A DNA stretch of 64,000 nucleotides. It comes from Prostheceraeus crozeri. Its lineage: Eukaryota > Platyhelminthes > Polycladida > Euryleptidae. Below the pieces are notes generated by a model that did not search any database, was not told where the DNA came from, and saw nothing but the letters and a program-made list of their open reading frames with translations. The translations under genes were made by a program, and so were the position numbers. Below are positions 24,784 to 36,445 of this stretch, one piece after another. Numbering within the stretch: position 1 is the stretch's first letter; each line of letters opens with the position of its first letter. The stretch lies in assembly GCA_907163375.1 (NCBI GenBank), contig CAJQUW010011257.1, positions 42,501-106,500 on the forward strand, in the 5' to 3' direction.

Positions 24784-24962
24784 TTTAACTTCTGTTACTT
24801 GTACATTATTGTTCATTGTTCTCATGATACAAAATAAGTTGTTTTTGAGATCTGCAATAACCATATTTGCATATATTATATTGCATTATAATGCATTGTT
24901 TCAGCTGACACTCATGAGAATTGTTCACAGTCATGCAAGACAGAAATATATGTTTAATGCAC
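24784..24962. mobile_element. Short insertion (~180 bp) in the LINE with an 8-bp target duplication
   Basis: CTGGAATA occurs at 24776-24783 and 24963-24970. Removing the intervening DNA plus one copy restores the LINE reading frame exactly (Leu-Ser-Trp-Asn-Thr-His-Phe-Asn-Lys). The insert is AT-rich and non-coding. An 8-bp duplication is typical of hAT-type elements, but I cannot see clear terminal inverted repeats, so the superfamily is not assigned. Confidence 0.65.
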
Positions 24963-26108
24963 CTGGAATACGCATTTCAATAAGATTTTGAAAGTTGCCG
25001 CTCAACGCATGTATGTTATAAGAATGCTAAAACCTATTATTCCCGTGAAACAACTTATCACTGTGTATCATTCCTTAATTACTAGTCTGCTACTTTACTG
25101 TGCCCCCTTATTTATTTTTGTACCAAGTTGTATTGAAGCCAAACTTCAACGATTTCAAAATCGTGCCCACAGAATTATTTGTGGTAAATCATGTGATTGT
25201 GGTAATTTTCCTATTCTTGCCAATGTTAGAAGAACACGTGCTACCAACTTTTTTTAACATTTGTGAATTTCATGACGAGCATCCACTGCATCCGTTGATT
25301 CCTCTTCGTTTGCCCCGTACTAATCATTTATGTATCCCTAGTGTGAAGACATCACGTAGACTCCACTCATTCATTCCTTGGATGTTTGTCCTTTTAAATG
25401 AATACTACAGCTGAATTATTTCGTAAATTCTTAGTTTGTGTAGTCAATTCATACATGCATGTATCTTCCAAGCAGGGGCATAGCCAGGGGGGAGGCGGAC
25501 GGGCGGCTCCATCATAGAGGAATTGGCATTCTGTAGTTCCTGACTCACTACATCGCCACCGGGCAGAGGGATCAGACACAACAACATCTGGTTATTGCAT
25601 TATGTACATGTTCATCGTGTTAGGAGCAGAGAGGTTAGGAGCCATTCGCAGCAGCACAGAAGAATCGCTGCTAAATTAGCCTAACTTCTTGATTGAAAAT
25701 GACAGCATGAAGCGCGTATCTGAAAGCCGGTGAATGAATCCCTTCAACAAATACAGGCCTGTTTGTTTACTTTCTTCTCAGCGTCATCTTGAGATCCATG
25801 AATGGGTGCGAATAATCGCCTTTGGCTCATCCTTATGTCATGAAAATCTTTTCATGCTGATCTAATGTAATTTCCAAGAATTTTGAAGCAGTCAAATCAC
25901 ATGATATTTTGCTTGATGCATCTCGATTGCTCATTCAGTTTTTCGATCGCCATACTAACGTGCGTACGTTGACCGAAATCATCAGTTGAACTATGATATT
26001 CTTTTTAAAATTTCGATTCTTCGAAGTTGTGCTGCTGCTGCCTGGTGCCTGCGATACGACCTACGTTGGATTATTTGGTAATATCACCGGAACGCCATTC
26101 TATCAAAG

Positions 26109-26501
26109 GTAAGTTGAACTGAACGAACATTATCTTAAGCACATATCTTTAATCTCTAGTTGTCAAAAATTGCATGCTTAAAACAATTGATGGATATACC
26201 TACATGTAAAAGCATTAAGTATACCTTCTGGTTAACTTGAAAAGGGCCCGTCCCAAGGGGAAACGCTGCCCAAATTTCTATCGAATATTTCTTTAATTTA
26301 CATGTAGAATTTTATGTAAACATGTACTTTCTGAGATGCATCTTACATATGAAAATTGTGACAAGATATATAAGATATTCTTGTTTGATCTGTTACATTT
26401 TAGCTAATTTGAAAAGGGCAACTACACAAAGGCAATATTACAGAATTTCATGTAAACCTATTGTATGCTTAGCGTACTTATAATCTCTATTTTATTTTCA
26501 G
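26109..26501 (+). other. Intron in the 5' leader of the hAT transposase gene
   Basis: Donor AAAG|GTAAGT at 26108/26109 and acceptor TTTATTTTCAG ending at 26501, two bases before the likely start codon (26503). The signals are strong and well placed, so the leader was probably spliced when the element was active. Confidence 0.6.
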
Positions 26502-26502
26502 A

Positions 26503-27631
26503 ATGAAGCGAAATCGCTCCCTGCTGGATTTCTTCACACCCGAACGTGAAAAGAAAAGATGTCGATTGGATTCATCGCCAGTTGAAGATGACCAACCTAT
26601 TTCCAATGGCTAGGAGGTTGATGCTAGTTCTGAAGGAAATTCCGCTTGGACAGATGTAGGCAGTTACATTGACAGAAAGATGCAGTTATCCGACGGGGAC
26701 AAGCTAAACTTATTGGAGAATGCCTTCGCACCCGACTCAAATTTCAAGTTCCCGTATTCCAATCGGTTGAGCAAAGGAGTTGAAGAAAAACGATACTTGA
26801 AAGAAGATCATTTCAAGAGATGCCCGTATTTGACGTATTCGGTGACAAAGGAGGGGTTGTTCTGTCTCTACTGTGTGATTTTTGGTCCTGAAGCTGTTGG
26901 TCACAATAAAGGCCAGAACTTAGGAAAGCTAGCGGTTGAGCCCTTGACCAACTACTCCCGTCTCTTTGGTCGGGATGGATATCTTGATACACATGCGAAG
27001 AATGTCTATCATCAGAATTCGGTCCTTAAGGCGGAAGACTTCCTCAAAAGAGTAAAGAATCCTAGCCTCAAGATAGACAATCTTCTTGACTCCAGCAAAA
27101 GGCAGCAGATCTCGGAAAACAGAGCCCGACTTGCTCCAATAGTCGACTTGCTCCTTGAACAATCGTTTTTCGCATCACACATTGATTGCAATGAAAATGT
27201 CTATATTGATACCGAAATTCTTAGGTTCTGGTAGCTTCGATGATCTTTCTGATGTAATTGAGCTGTATCAGCCATGCTGCCCATTTAGTAACAGTGACGT
27301 GAAAGCTGAGTACGAGCGGTGGCGATTGAAATGGCTGAATGATAAAGACGCTCCTTCCTTTCCAGCAGATGCTTTGTCTCACTGTAACCCCGATTTTTTC
27401 CCCTGTTTGAATGACTATTTGCATATTTTCTGCACCTTGCCTGTGACTACCGCGTCTGCAGAGAGGACATTCTCCTCTCTCAGATATCTCAAGTCTTACT
27501 TGCGCAGCACGATGACAGATGAAAGATTAACAGGCCTTGCACGGATGTACATTCATCGAAACATTCCCATCGATATTTCATCTGTCATCGATAAGTTTTC
27601 CTTGAAATGTAGAAAAATTGTATTGAAGTGA
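26503..27631 (+). pseudogene. hAT transposase relic: TTF-type zinc finger plus C-terminal dimerisation domain
   Basis: The ATG at 26503 follows directly on a splice acceptor. The N-terminus reads MKRNRSLLDFF, a PIP-box-like QxxLxxFF relative common in this group. An in-frame stop interrupts it at 26611. From 26680 the TTF/ZMYM-type domain is clear: FPYSNRLSKGVEEKRYLKED, CPYLTYSVTKEGLFCLYCVI and a DTHAKNVYHQN segment. The DUF4371-like catalytic core is almost absent, jumping to a short linker after 27170. In the next frame, 27241-27631 gives the hAT C-terminal dimerisation domain, TLPVTTASAERTFSSLRYLK followed by LRSTMTDERLTGLARMYIHR, ending at a natural stop. It once cut and pasted hAT DNA and is now defective. 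It is not a host gene. Confidence 0.8.
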
Positions 27632-27897
27632 TTTCCCCTAATTTCATCGTTTTGATCCACACCTTTTAATCGGGAGCTTTTCTACTCAGTTAATTTCTAC
27701 AAATATACATGAATTTTAAAATCAGTCATAAAGCGAGTTTTTTATGCAACGAGCATGCATGTACGCGCATAGAACCTACATCATTTCAAAGAACTGTAGG
27801 TGACATACACTGTATGTTTCGAAATATCTTGTCATTCTGATTTCCAAAACCATACAGCATTCCATGCTGTTGGCTGGTCAGTCTAGGTCTATTTGTC

Positions 27898-28267
27898 GTA
27901 TCCCTAGATGCCCGTTTTTGAATAAAACATGCATGATGCATGTATCACGGATAAATCCTATCAAGAAATTTCATTCCTTATTAAGCAAAATGGTCTTTGA
28001 TGTAGATATAACTATATTAATAATATCTAGCATTGTAAAGAGTGGGAAATGTATATAAAAATTACTCTGAATCTTAATCTATTCGATGGTAAAATTGTAG
28101 ATGTCACATGATTAAATCATCGATATTTCTTTGACAAAACAAGCATGCCTCATGAATATAGCATGCATGTCTCATGGATACAACACATATCTCATGGACA
28201 AAACATGCATGAAAATCATGCATGGGAATCATGCATGTTTTATCCAAAACAGCATCTAGGGATAAGT
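27898..28267. repeat. Foldback inside the hAT 3' region, with CATGCATG-rich centre
   Basis: The left arm (27898-27941) carries ATCCCTAGATGCCCGTTTTT and then ATAAAACATGCATGATGC. The right arm (28231-28267), read in reverse complement, carries ATCCCTAGATGCTGTTTTGG and then ATAAAACATGCATGAT. The middle holds repeated CATGCATG and CTCATGGA words. It could be a small MITE nested in the hAT or an internal inverted repeat belonging to the hAT. Confidence 0.5.
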
Positions 28268-28605
28268 TTATCAGGTCTACTTCACATATGTGTGCAGTAG
28301 GCCTACAATTAGTTTGTGAATGTTTGTGTGTCCTCCGATGTTTCAACGGTACATTTTTTGAAAAATATGCCTTATTGCGCCTAAAACCATTTATATGCGT
28401 ATAAAGCCTAAAAACTGAAAAACCTCGCCGCCCCCCCCCCGAAACGAAATCCTGGCTACGCTACTGCTTCCAACATGTGTTGTTGATTCAATGACAGTAT
28501 TTTTGCTATTATTTTCTGTCTTTCTGTAATTATCTATTATTATCTTTCTGTAATTTTACGATTTTCAATATTTGAATAAAAGTGTACTTACTTACTTATC
28601 TTTTA

Positions 28606-29789
28606 ACTATTTTTCGATGTACAGAACTCAGTTTGGAATCTTTAAAGTCATGCTAGTACGGCAGGAGCAGCTTTATAGCAGGTATAAAAAAACGGATTTC
28701 CATCTAGTCTCGACTAAACTGTGCATGGAAATTCTAATCGCGACTTGTGAGTCATTCAAAATCCTATCTCCGTCTCTAAATTGTCCAAAAACTAGCACAA
28801 ATCGCGACTTAGAAGTTCCTAGTTTCGACAATGCTGTGCATATGGCCCAATATCTCTATATCAAAATCTTCATCAAAAATGACTTTAACAATAAACAAGT
28901 GGTTAGCTTAACAGAATGTTTTAAAAATCGTTTAAATGTAGGAACAAGATAATCCGTGCTGTTCCTTCTTTCAGTTTCCTCTCTGAACTGGCGGATGCAG
29001 TGGGAATTTGTAGGTATTTTCTTGCCAGTATACAAACTTGCAAAACGACTGACCTCACGTAGTAATTGCACTCATGTACATGAGATTGAGATTTACTTGC
29101 ATTTTGTTATGTTCCTTTCCGGTTAAGCAAGCTAGTCGGAAAATAATTCTTCCTCCTTTAAGACAAAAACATTAACATACTGTAATTGAATCGCAAATTA
29201 TTAGCCCTCAAATCAGATGTTTTGAAATAAAATGTCATTTGTATGACATAAAATGCTTTTAGATTTAACTTGTTAATGCAAATTTAATCTGTTTATTTGA
29301 ATTAACCGGTTAACCGTCCCCATCTCTACGAGAGAATCATCATGATGATAATGGCAGAGTGATAAACAAAACAGAAGAGCTGCTTGTCGGAGATGAATTA
29401 TCAAAACCGAAGATGCTAGGACAATGAATGTGATATTTCATAACCATGTGAGTTCTAGAGGTTGTAAATAAGAACACTCAGTGTCATGGAATCTTTGGCT
29501 TTGTAATGTCATCACAAAGCAGTCCTGCTAGGACTGAATTTAGTTTTATTTTTTTTCTAATTGTAATACTCATTTTAAATAGAAGGTATGCTCGTAGTTC
29601 CGAGAAATCATCAGCATGTTCATTGTACATGGATGAACTCATGCGTACTTGCCGGCTGAAATAACAATTTCTCATCGAGTATTAAAGGACCGAGAGAAAT
29701 TCGATTAAAAAAATGTTCAAAAATAAAACTGAAATGGTTGTAGAGATACTTGGACGAGACAGATCAATCTTCTTCTTTCACTTTTCTAC
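28606..29789. other. No gene seen; possible solo hAT end at 29298-29327
   Basis: A 126-residue open frame at 28572-28952 overlaps the LINE tail and matches no family I know. Read on the minus strand from 29327, TAGAGATGGGGACGGTTAAC resembles hAT terminal repeats such as those at 53.6 and 60.3 kb, but no partner end was found. Confidence 0.35.
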
Positions 29790-30850
29790 AGATTTTCCGT
29801 TATGCAGGCTTCCATCTTTCTCGTTTCCAAATGCTCAGCTGTCTCATTTTCCTTCCGACATAATTTTCCTTTCTCCTCACCACATGTCCTAGACATCTCA
29901 ACTCATTCTACTCTCCCATCTGCAGTCTCCCTTGTCAGTTCCAACGACCATCATAACATATTGATCTCTGGCATTTGCATTTTCATACAGCTTCGTGTCC
30001 TTTCCATACATGTACGTACAGCATTGCTGGTCTCAACATCTTCATATTCATCATCGCTGTTGCATTCTTGTCACACGCAACGCCTGGATTCTTCTTCCAT
30101 TCTCCCTAGCTCGCTTGTATTCTCCTCGTCACCTCGTCATCCTGAATTCGCCTGCGCAATCGATTCAATGTACTAGAACACCTACATCTGCCTTACCACC
30201 TCCCCCCGTAACTTCACTTCCGTCTCTTCTTCCACAAAATCGTCTTCCTCCTCTGCTGCATTCAGCTTGAGGTACTCCGTCTTCTATCTGCTTAGTTTCA
30301 TGCTTCTTTCCAAAATCATTTCTCTCCATATCTCCTGTCTCTGATACTACTTCCTCCCTTGTCTTTCCACGCAACACGACATCCTCCGCGAAAAGCATGT
30401 TCCAAGTTGCCTCTACCTGAATATCTCTGGTCATGCAGTACTTAACGATTGCAAAGAGGAGCGGGCTGTGGACGGAGCCATGATGCAGTTCCACTGTGAC
30501 CTCAAAGTTTTCTGTGTCTCCAACTGCACATCTCCCTTGTGTTTTACCGTTTTCATACGCATATTGGATTCGATAGACATGCTTCTCTTCTACTCAATTC
30601 AGTCGTAAGCAGCTCCATATCTCTTGCATTGGTAACCGATCGTATGCCTTCTGCTTTCTCCAGGTAAAAAAATGCGCTATATAAATCCTTTTGTTCATCC
30701 CAGCATCTTTCCATCAAGTTTAGCAGTGCAAAAGTGGCATCTGACGCAAACTCAGACATGAACTCAATATGCTGCAGTGATATTGTTATCTTACCTCTGA
30801 GTTTTCTGTATAGTGTTCTCTCGTATAGTTTCACAAGTTACGTAATAAGC
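29790..30850 (-). mobile_element. RTE-type LINE fragment (reverse transcriptase to C-terminus)
   Basis: The minus strand reads ISLQHIEFM...DATFALLNLMERCWDEQKDLYSAFFYLEKA (about 30800-30640), which is the RT 'F.DLEKA.D' region. KAYDRLPMQEIWSC and ENGKTQGRCAVGDTENFEVT follow. At 30494-30370 is ELHHGSVHSPLLFAIV and NMLFAEDVVLRGKTREEV, where the catalytic FADD box has become FAED. Lower down (to about 29790) the thumb and C-terminal part are strongly decayed. Frames change several times. The clade (RTE/Proto-like) is judged from the motif style only. Confidence 0.7.
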
Positions 30851-32451
30851 AACAGCCAGAAATGAAAATTAAATATCATTTCAATTCAATAGTAAGACAC
30901 ATTTCATGACTTTCAGACAGAAGCATGCGAGCGCATGAAATGCGAACCCTATTGATCACCTTCAAACCAAATTATAACTTCCTGCCGTGCTTCCCGGAAA
31001 GACTCTTGTTTCATAAATGGAAATTATCTTGCTTCAATTTGTTTGGCAATCAATTTGTAAAGCTGATCCTATTAAAAGAGATGAATATTCACAGAATCAT
31101 AATTTAATCACATTTAGGAAATAGATTGTACTATGTCAAAATATGACAAGAGAAATAATCAAAATTTGATTACTGAAATATTGATTGACTCTGGAAATAA
31201 CACTTCCATTTGAAGCAGCAAACCAGTGTAATAGCACATTTCCGGTGGACTTGGCTGCAAAACCACAGTAATCTTTCGATGATCCTCTGATCGAAATTGC
31301 TGTACAAATCTTTGTCAAGGGAATGCTTGTCGTTTGGAATACGATGCTATATGGTTGCAATTTATCTCCACTTCATGTCAAGCATATCAATTGAAAATCT
31401 TGGGAAGCAAATTAATTCTATACATAAATGACTTACTATCTCAGTCACATCAAATGCGCGGCGCTTATGATCAAGTCTTATGCACACAATCATGGAGCTT
31501 CTCAGTCACATACGCTACAAAACTTCTACTACAAAATGTAAAGTACTAGCCAAAAGTTCGCATATCAAACTATACATCAAACTGTTATTTGTAAATATAA
31601 AGTTGCATTTAATTGTTTTACCGTGATAGCTTATGATGTGCATAAATTTAAATTAGATTCCAGAAGAAGAAGAGAGTGACAAGTGACAACTTTCTCCTCT
31701 TTAGAGAGACCAGAACTAGTGATTGGATATGCGTTCGACCGCCTACTCAAAAATTAACAGCAAAAAACGGTGACATGGAAAGGAGAGAGAGGGGAAGGAG
31801 ATGGTCTCACCTTGTCACTCACAATGCTTTGTTAAAGAAGTTCAGAGATGAACTGTTATTACAATAAGACTATAATTGACTATAATTACAATTTACGATA
31901 TATCCCGAACGCAGAGAGAGAAAGAGAGAGACAAAGAGAGAGATCTGTTGATGATTCCTGATATTGGATGAAATGGCAGCTATTCAGGTCTGTTATCATT
32001 TTTTCAACTGAGGATGTAACTCAATATATAATAATTTCAGCTACCTTTGAAAAAGCCCGTTGAATTACTAGCTTTAACACTAGTCATTGACAGAGTATTC
32101 TGCCCCTGGAAATACGAAATTTTGTAGTCATAGGCCAAGCGGAATTCTAGGATCAAGGGGCATCCAATATCCTAGTTTTAAAATAATTTCAACTCCAATT
32201 ATGATTGAACTTGGAAGTTTGTCGAGCTTTAAAAAGTCTGCGTGTTTAATTGCTATCTAGATTGAACAGTAGTTGTCAGTTTTCTTGTAGCTTTAGCAAT
32301 GATAATTAATAAAATTCAAATAACTTTTACATCAATTGATAGAAAACATATCAGACCCATTTTCTTTACGAATAACAGCACTTGTCAAAAATACACATCT
32401 CTAGAAATACTGGAAATTGTTCATGATAAACATAAATTGACTGCTGATACT
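30851..32451. other. No gene seen; GA microsatellite
   Basis: The stretch lies 3' of GPCR-2 on the minus strand, so part may be its 3' UTR. A GA-rich run (AGAGAGAAAGAGAGAGACAA and onward) lies at about 31911-31945. No coding domain is recognisable. Confidence 0.4.
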
Positions 32452-33271
32452 TCAGTGCGATATGTCAGAGAGTCTTGTCTGAGAAATAGACTTCACGTGA
32501 ATGGTTGAAGTTTTGAACCCTGTACGCATTTGTGCAGATTTTTCAGTCGCTGCACCACCATAATTAAGCAAACTCTGCCGTTGCCGTCTTCGACAAATAA
32601 GATCCGCCGCCGTCTTTCTAAAATTTCTCGACATGCCCATGTAAAGAGCCGAACAGAAACAGCTGTGAGCCAATGAAAAAGTGTTGCTGAGAAAAATTAC
32701 ATTTTGCTTCAAAAGGATCTTGAAGCCATTCACATTTCCAAATATCGACAGAACCATAAAACAATAAACAGGCAAACTTTCGCAGACAATGAAAATTGAC
32801 GTTGTTGCAATCACCATCGCAGTAATTGATCGACGTTCAATATTATTTCGCAACCGAGTTGAGGTTGATGAATCGGTATTTGCAGAAAGGGAAGTTGATT
32901 TTTTCCAGTGAATACACATTGTAATTACGATGAATATATTATCAATCATTACTATCAGGAAAGGAATTATCGTTCCGATAATTGTTATGCAGAATTCGTA
33001 TTCACTGTCGATTATTGCATCTCCATCTTCATTTGTGTTCATGTCAACATACTTCGTTTGATTAACATCATAATTTGGTACGAATTGAAAAAAGCGTGGA
33101 GTATTGATGATTGTAGATAAAATAATGATAATCACATTAGCTATGTAGGCAGTTTTGCGAGTACAAAGTCGACGGCCGTGGATAGGACTGTGCACAACAA
33201 TACATCTTTCAAGAGAAACGGCAACTGTCATCCAAGAAGCAGCAACAGAAAATGTATTTGCGATAGGAAAT
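32452..33271 (-). CDS. GPCR-2 exon 2: TM3-TM7 and tail of an FMRFamide-receptor-like GPCR
   Basis: The acceptor is GTTATTCTGTCATTTCAG at 33272 and beyond. One base completes a split codon and 272 codons plus a stop follow. This is the same phase and same position relative to TM3 as in GPCR-1. TM3 reads FPIANTFSVAASWMTVAVSL, then ERC in place of D/E-R-Y. TM4 (YIANVIIIILSTIINTPRF), TM5 (IIGTIIPFLIVMIDNIFIVI), TM6 (SITAMVIATTSIFIVCESLP) and TM7 (FLSNTFSLAHSCFCSALYMG) follow, then a basic NFRKTAADL helix 8. The CESLP in TM6 and the N-x-F before TM7 fit FMRFamide-type receptors, while NPxxY is replaced by CSALY. There is no stop or frameshift. The partner exon 1 is most likely at 62708-62979. The ligand is unknown. 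Confidence 0.85.
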
Positions 33272-35400
33272 CTGAAATGACAGAATAACGTTGTGGAATA
33301 TTTGAAGATGCAAAATAATATGCAATCAGAGAATTGTAAAGCTTTAAGGTATGTAGAGCAACATTTGCTGGGAATATTTCGGAAAACTGCTTTCTTGGAA
33401 AAAAAGAAAATGAAAATGAAAAATATAAAGGCAAGCGTCTTTGAGCAACTTCATGATCATTGCCAACCATTAGAAGTGGGTATCTACGATTAAACTATTA
33501 TTTTCAGCAAATTATTTCTCTTTATTTTGCATCTCAGCTGTGTTTGACGTTGAAAAAATGCTGAGGAAATTACACTGATTAGTCAATTTTCAAGTCGCTT
33601 ATTGGTATTGCCACTTTCATTACATTAAAATTAGATGTGCGCTGCGCTGGCGTCTAAAGCATCCATAAACATTTGTTCATCATTACGCCTACATTTGAAA
33701 TGTGCAGAATGCCATTCATGTATGCGGTATGGCATTTATTCATCCAGACACACAGCAGCAACATAGACACAGAGATATGCTAAATATGTCAATTGTCTCA
33801 AAGTAACGAATATGTAAGGAATGGAGATACATCTCCAATTTACTTCATAATTTCATTAAATGCATATAAGTAATGGCAGTGGATGATAGGACCATATCCA
33901 AGAAATTTTCAAAACGAAAGTATTCTCTTCCAAAGTATTTATGCCACAATAAAAGATAAAGCCTAAAGTTACCAACGGTTCGGGTCTTGACCCTTTCTCA
34001 AGGCAGTTAATTATGAAGTAAATACATAATTTTCAAAGAAACCATTTGTAGGACTATCGCATATCCTAAAGCACTGCTCATGAGTGCATGCAGCTCGGGA
34101 ATTGTAAAAGTGACATAACTTTTAAGTAAATGAATAAAACTTAACTTTTAATTGGTTGACCACGAAATTATAAATAGTCTATCATGCATCACATACTGCA
34201 TCTAATAATTGAAAACGTTGAAAATGTTTTGACATAGCGCTGAAATTTACCCACTTAGAATGATTAATTAGGGCTTCAATAAAAAGTCACAATTTTATTT
34301 TCAGCAATCCATTTAAATAAAATTGTACGAGCATCATTTGTGTTGAATAACATTGCTCAAAATTCATTTGCCTGCTCATTAAAAATTTATTCAATAATTC
34401 ATCTCATTTTACTCAAAGGTATGTACTCGTACTCCATCATCATCATTATCATCGTTACTAATTGAAATTAATTTGATCAATATTTTCATATATGTATATA
34501 ACATGTATTTCAAGGGATTTAGCAAATATCAAATATATAATTTTTGAAAGCTGACATGGTGCTGCTCATGATGACTCAGTTTGTGTATTTAAGTTTAATT
34601 GAAGTGAAGCATTAGAATCTGCAATCCACATTTAAATTCAACCGCTAGCTCCAAGCATTGAAGCAGCTGACAGACACCGCAAAGACCGAATGCAATTTAG
34701 ACGAGTATACATGCATCATTTTCGATTTGACCGGGGGATGCTGGTGATTTCCCTCTCTTGCAACTGTTCATCCCCCATCTGCCAGGTGAAATCTTATCCC
34801 AGGCTCTTGAACTTTTAGCTCGATAAGGCACTTTATCATATCCATCTATTCATAATCCTGCGATTCAGATGTCAGCTATGAAGGCATGTTCCCATTTTTC
34901 AACTGAGGATGCAGCTCAATATTTCGTTATTCTATTTGCAAAAAGCATCATTCATTAATTATTGCAGGTGTACTAACTCAGTCGACATGTCAATAGTGTG
35001 CTTAAAGTAGTGTTTAATGACTACCCGTCACTTAATATGCTGACTGCGTATCTTTTTCGCTCCGTAGATTTCATGTGCGTAGGTAATTCTCCTCACTAAC
35101 CTAGCCGATTCCTATCAAGCAGCCAAAGTAATCATTCGAAGAGAATCTTAATATGGTACTTCTTAAACTGTCTTGAAGTGGTCTAGGATGGCTTTGTGTA
35201 CAAGGCATATAGAGTCGACATTAGACTGTAATTTTCAGAGAAGCTAGGCTATCTTGTTACGTAGTTTGTTGACGGAATCTGATTATGACCATCTTTTCGG
35301 TCCGGAAAGTTGTTTCTTTGATTCGTTGCTTTTTTGATTCAGACGATTCTGCTGCCTAGACCATAGAGTAAGAATACAGGTAAAGTGTCAAAGAAATGTC
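33272..35400. other. No gene seen (inside putative intron)
   Basis: AT-rich DNA without coding domains. At 35260-35400 there is weak similarity to the mariner sequence that flanks copy 1 of the inverted-repeat family (GGTAAAGTGTC versus GGTAGAGTGTC and upstream words), suggesting an older mariner relic here too. Confidence 0.35.
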
Positions 35401-36445
35401 AGCATACAGTGAGCATTTCTAAATCAAAGGATTAAGATTTTTGTGGAGAATGCGTTCCTGCGATCCAAAGAAAAGACTTGATCAATTTTTGCAAAATATT
35501 CCTGTGATACTAGCGATTTGGTACTTCAGACTTTAATATATAAATAGTATGAATCTTTTAGAATATCAAAAAAGAATGAAAATTTGCTAAGAAATATAAT
35601 GATAAGACGGAAATCAAGCTGATTATCAAGGAAATAAATTAACCGCATTATAATGCAAGTCTTTATGCAAAAGTTGAGAACTTATTCTGCTTCTTGGCAC
35701 AAAAGTCAAGTCTACATGTATTAGCTTACCAAATCTAGTTATTTTTCCAACAGGCTAAATGAATCTGTAAAGTTAAGACTGAAATTATTGTTGACCAATT
35801 GTTGACTAGTAAACTGCATTATTCGGTCGATAGAAATCACTGCTAAAAATTGAGTTATAAATATTTGAATAATTATTTCATATATAATATTAATATAATA
35901 AATATAATAATAAAAATAATGGTTAGGATCTATCTTCGGTTAGAATGATATACTCTATATATTCTATGCAGTTAGAATTCAAGTATATTTATTTTACATT
36001 TCATTATTTTACATTTTACATTTATTTATTTATGTTTACATTTCTTATCTGAATCTGAATTGCGTACCCATTTACGTCTTTTAAAGTTGATTGTGATCAT
36101 TGTCTTTGATTATAATATTTTGCACTATCAGCTGCAGGTACTTTGTGATTTGATCACGCTTAAGAAAATGCTCTGAGCATAAATAATAGTCACCAATCGA
36201 ATTGCTAATTTAGCAAATATTGTCTCTCCAAGGTTGTCATGACCAGAAGGATTTATAGAATACAATTCTTTCTTCTGCATTGATATCATGATCAGTCAAA
36301 TTCTGCGTTCATTTCTCCAAGACTGTAAAACTTTGCATATCTCACGTGTGGTACTGGGCCCTAACTCGAGTTCACTTAATAAAATCGGAACTGCAGACAC
36401 AGTGGGGATTTAATTAATACTGAGTTGCGTAATATACTTACGCTG
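35401..36445 (+). repeat. Unnamed inverted-repeat element, copy 2 (about 1045 bp)
   Basis: The left end is AGCATACAGTGAGCATTTC and the right end is CTTACGCTG, matching the ends of copy 1. Interior matches include TTGATCACGCTTAAGAAAAT (about 36149-36168), GAATTGCTAATTTAGCAAAT, ACTTTGCATATCTCAC and TGGGGATTTAATTAATACTG. It carries an extra AT-rich block (about 35800-36050) that is shared with copy 3 but absent from copy 1. There is no coding capacity. Confidence 0.6.

Larger units (their letters stand above)
25473..28466 (+). mobile_element. hAT transposon of the TTF zinc-finger (ZMYM/Zaphod-like) group, 2994 bp
   Basis: The ends are CAGGGGCATAGCCAGG and (reverse complement of the right end) CAGTAGCGTAGCCAGG, followed by a G-rich run. 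The flanking 8-mers CTTCCAAG (25465-25472) and CTTCCAAC (28467-28474) agree at 7 of 8, a hAT-type target duplication placed in the 3' UTR of the LINE. Inside is a transposase gene with a visible intron (26109-26501). The 3' kilobase is non-coding and contains a foldback structure. The central transposase part is missing, so the copy is not autonomous. Confidence 0.85.
22175..28605 (+). mobile_element. CR1/Jockey-like non-LTR retrotransposon (LINE), 5'-truncated and hit by three insertions
   Basis: The element starts near the end of the endonuclease domain (GPPLGSSDHNT, about 22212-22244). A linker follows (DKPWITPTLKVMINGRWRAF). The reverse transcriptase runs over 23759-24790 with KKSVGSDGIPNRLLKDGA, AITPVISKIFERLV, CLDFTKAFN (first Asp), SGIPQGSILGPSLF and VYADDITLV (YADD active site). 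The thumb and C-terminal part (LITVYHSLITSLLLYCAP, RFQNRAHRIICG) reaches about 25410. The 3' UTR resumes after the hAT, with AATAAA near 28574 and a CTTA-repeat tail near 28586-28600. Inserts lie at 22724-23754, 24784-24962 and 25473-28466. A stop and frame changes elsewhere also make it inactive. The clade is uncertain. Confidence 0.8.

Noticed and set aside
28572-28952. 126-residue open frame as a host gene
   Set aside because: It starts in the LINE tail, has no recognisable domain or splice context, and its composition looks like chance.
29802-30270. Plus-strand Ser/Leu-rich frames
   Set aside because: They are antisense to the minus-strand RTE-type LINE.
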